Positions 19,074-20,223 of a DNA stretch of 20,223 nt are shown piece after piece (position 1 is the stretch's first letter; every line of letters starts with the position of its first letter). A program made the translations under genes and the position numbers. Source of the stretch: a virus. Below the pieces are notes generated by a model. The model was not told the origin of the DNA and did not search any database. It saw nothing but the letters and a program-made list of their open reading frames with translations. The DNA lies in IMG/VR virus record IMGVR_UViG_3300022900_000928, positions 1 to 20,223 of that record. One strand, 5' to 3'.

Positions 19074-19521
19074 GTCACAACGTGATAGTTGGGACCAAGT
19101 ATTCTTACGTCTTGCCAAAGAAGTAGCATCTTGGTCTAAAGACCCATCAACAAAAGTTGGTGCAGTTGCCGTTGGACCAAAACGCAATGTTTTGGCTCAA
19201 GGTTATAATGGATTTCCCAGAGGTATTTTTGATTATGCCGAAAGGTATAATGATAAACCTACTAAATATATGTACGTGGTTCATGCAGAGATGAATGTAA
19301 TCTATAACGCTACATATAATGGTGTTTCACTTGATGGTGCATCACTTTATGTCTATGGTCTACCTCCATGCTCTGAGTGTGCGAAAGGTATTATCCAAGT
19401 CGGTATTAAAGAAATTATTACCGAAACACAGGGTATTCCTAAAAAATGGGAAGATTCATGGAATTTCTCTAAAAGCATGTTTGACGAAGCAGGCGTAACA
19501 GTACGAACAATCGAAAGGTAA
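19018..19521 (+). CDS. cd: dCMP deaminase
   Basis: Zinc-dependent deaminase making dUMP from dCMP for thymidylate supply. Zinc and proton-transfer residues are H89-A-E91 and P-C118-S-E-C121. Also visible are K-D-P-S-T-K-V-G-A-V (41-50) and G-Y-N-G-F-P (62-67), typical of the dCMP deaminase branch rather than RNA editors. 167 aa from ATG 19018; the first ~22 residues precede the conserved domain and overlap the upstream gene, so the true start may lie at 19021 or further in, and no ribosome site decides it. By length it lacks the extra zinc insertion of T4 Cd. Confidence 0.9.
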   Translation: MMKQTQLGIIGNHQGPLVESQRDSWDQVFLRLAKEVASWSKDPSTKVGAVAVGPKRNVLAQGYNGFPRGIFDYAERYNDKPTKYMYVVHAEMNVIYNATYNGVSLDGASLYVYGLPPCSECAKGIIQVGIKEIITETQGIPKKWEDSWNFSKSMFDEAGVTVRTIER

Positions 19522-19527
19522 AAATAA

Positions 19528-20223
19528 ATGGCAAAAATTCTAATCACAGGTGGCGCTGGTTTTATTGCGTATCATCTTGCACTTAAACTACAAGCAGAAG
19601 GTCATACTGTTTGTGGTTTTGATAATTACAATGACTATTATGATGTTGAACTTAAGTATGCTCGTGCTGCCAATCTGCAAGCAAAAGGCATTGAGGTTAT
19701 CAAGGGTGACTTGGTGAATCTTATTGATGTTGAGTTTGCAATTAGTACCTTTGCACCTGATGTTGTAATGCACTTGGGTGCTTATGCTGGTGTACGTCAC
19801 TCACTAGATCATCCACGTCTGTACTTAGAGAATAATATTAATGGTACCCATAACTTAATTGAAGTTTGTGAAAAACGTGGTGTTGATAAGATCATTTATG
19901 CTTCCACATCCTGTGTAATGGCGGGCAATGAACTACCTTGGAAAGAAAGTGACAAGTGTGGTTACCAACTTAATGCTTATGGTTACTCTAAGGCAACCAA
20001 TGAAGCACAGTTCATGGCAAGTAAAGTACCAGTAGCAATTGGTCTTCGTTTCTTTACTGTCTACGGTCCTTGGGGTCGTCCTGACATGGCACTGTTCTCA
20101 TTTACCAAATCAATTGTAGAAGAAACACCCATCAACCTATTTAACTATGGTGATATGATCCGTGACTTTACTTATGTTGATGATATTGTCCAGGGTATCA
20201 ATATTGTTATTAATAGAGCAAAT
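19528..20223 (+). CDS. UDP-glucuronate 4-epimerase-like SDR protein, 5' part (runs off window)
   Basis: 232 codons are present and the frame is open at the last base. Extended short-chain dehydrogenase: T-G-G-A-G-F-I-A (7-14; the third glycine of GxxGxxG is Ala14), D32-N with the N-D-Y-Y-D segment, A-S-T-S-C near 125-129, catalytic Y151-x3-K155 (Y-G-Y-S-K), R-F-F-T-V-Y-G-P-W-G-R-P (174-185) and R-D-F-T-Y-V-D-D. These fit UDP-GlcA 4-epimerases (CapI type), converting UDP-glucuronate to UDP-galacturonate. It starts 6 bases after the dCMP deaminase stop with only a weak AAGG. Together with the dehydrogenase at 17989 it would make a UDP-Glc to UDP-GalA route. Confidence 0.9.
   Translation, partial: MAKILITGGAGFIAYHLALKLQAEGHTVCGFDNYNDYYDVELKYARAANLQAKGIEVIKGDLVNLIDVEFAISTFAPDVVMHLGAYAGVRHSLDHPRLYLENNINGTHNLIEVCEKRGVDKIIYASTSCVMAGNELPWKESDKCGYQLNAYGYSKATNEAQFMASKVPVAIGLRFFTVYGPWGRPDMALFSFTKSIVEETPINLFNYGDMIRDFTYVDDIVQGINIVINRAN

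Noticed and set aside
1-20223. CRISPR array, insertion sequence or integrase attachment site
   Set aside because: No repeated spacer pattern, transposase, integrase or tRNA fragment was seen.

Overview
The window reads as part of the replication and recombination core of a T4-like (Straboviridae/Kyanoviridae-type) myovirus genome, very probably from a marine or aquatic phage of a proteobacterium. Every convincing gene is on the + strand, genes are packed with ATGA or short overlaps, and the order uvsW - 55 - 47 - 46 - 45 - 44 - 62 - regA - 43 is a T4-type core. The host guess is inference: there are no photosynthesis genes, and an IbpA-like Hsp20, a DUF3563-like protein and two phasin-like proteins are all proteobacterial in flavour.

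Layout. 1-1169: 3' part of the UvsW helicase, then a small protein that looks Sm-like. 1170-5359: promoter, late sigma factor gp55, SbcCD-type gp47/gp46, and an AT-rich QueC-like PP-loop gene that looks inserted because it is flanked by two copies of the gp46 3' end. 5360-9464: promoter, sliding clamp gp45, a small protein, clamp loader gp44, a 55-aa membrane protein, two unknown genes, a cytidylyltransferase, clamp loader small subunit gp62 and the translational repressor RegA. 9474-10393: an AT-rich radical SAM protein split into two ORFs. 10394-11720: a leader with a T4-type late promoter and a possible ROSE-like RNA thermometer, hsp20, an overlapping DUF3563-like gene, two phasin-like genes and a UUCG-loop terminator. 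11722-14990: promoter, a second Sm-like paralogue, promoter, DNA polymerase gp43 and a MazG-like pyrophosphohydrolase. 14975-17954: three short transcription units with promoters almost touching the start codon: a TET-associated-type glycosyltransferase with a small partner, an archaeo-eukaryotic-primase-like protein, and a GIY-YIG nuclease. 17989-20223: a short UDP-glucose dehydrogenase-like protein, a small unknown, dCMP deaminase, and a UDP-glucuronate epimerase cut by the window end.

How it works together. gp45/44/62 form the clamp and loader for gp43, and the clamp also serves gp55 in late transcription. Both gp55 and gp43 end in acidic-hydrophobic tails that fit clamp binding. gp46/47 and UvsW handle recombination-dependent replication. 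dCMP deaminase and MazG shape the nucleotide pool, and the glycosyltransferase plus the UDP-sugar genes suggest DNA or surface sugar modification. Eight sites share a host-sigma-70-like pattern (about TTTACA, 17 bases, TATAAT, often with TG upstream), while a perfect TATAAATA late box precedes hsp20. The items most worth following up are the hsp20 leader, the gp46-tail duplication around the PP-loop gene, the near-leaderless genes and the primase-like gene inside a T4-type replisome.
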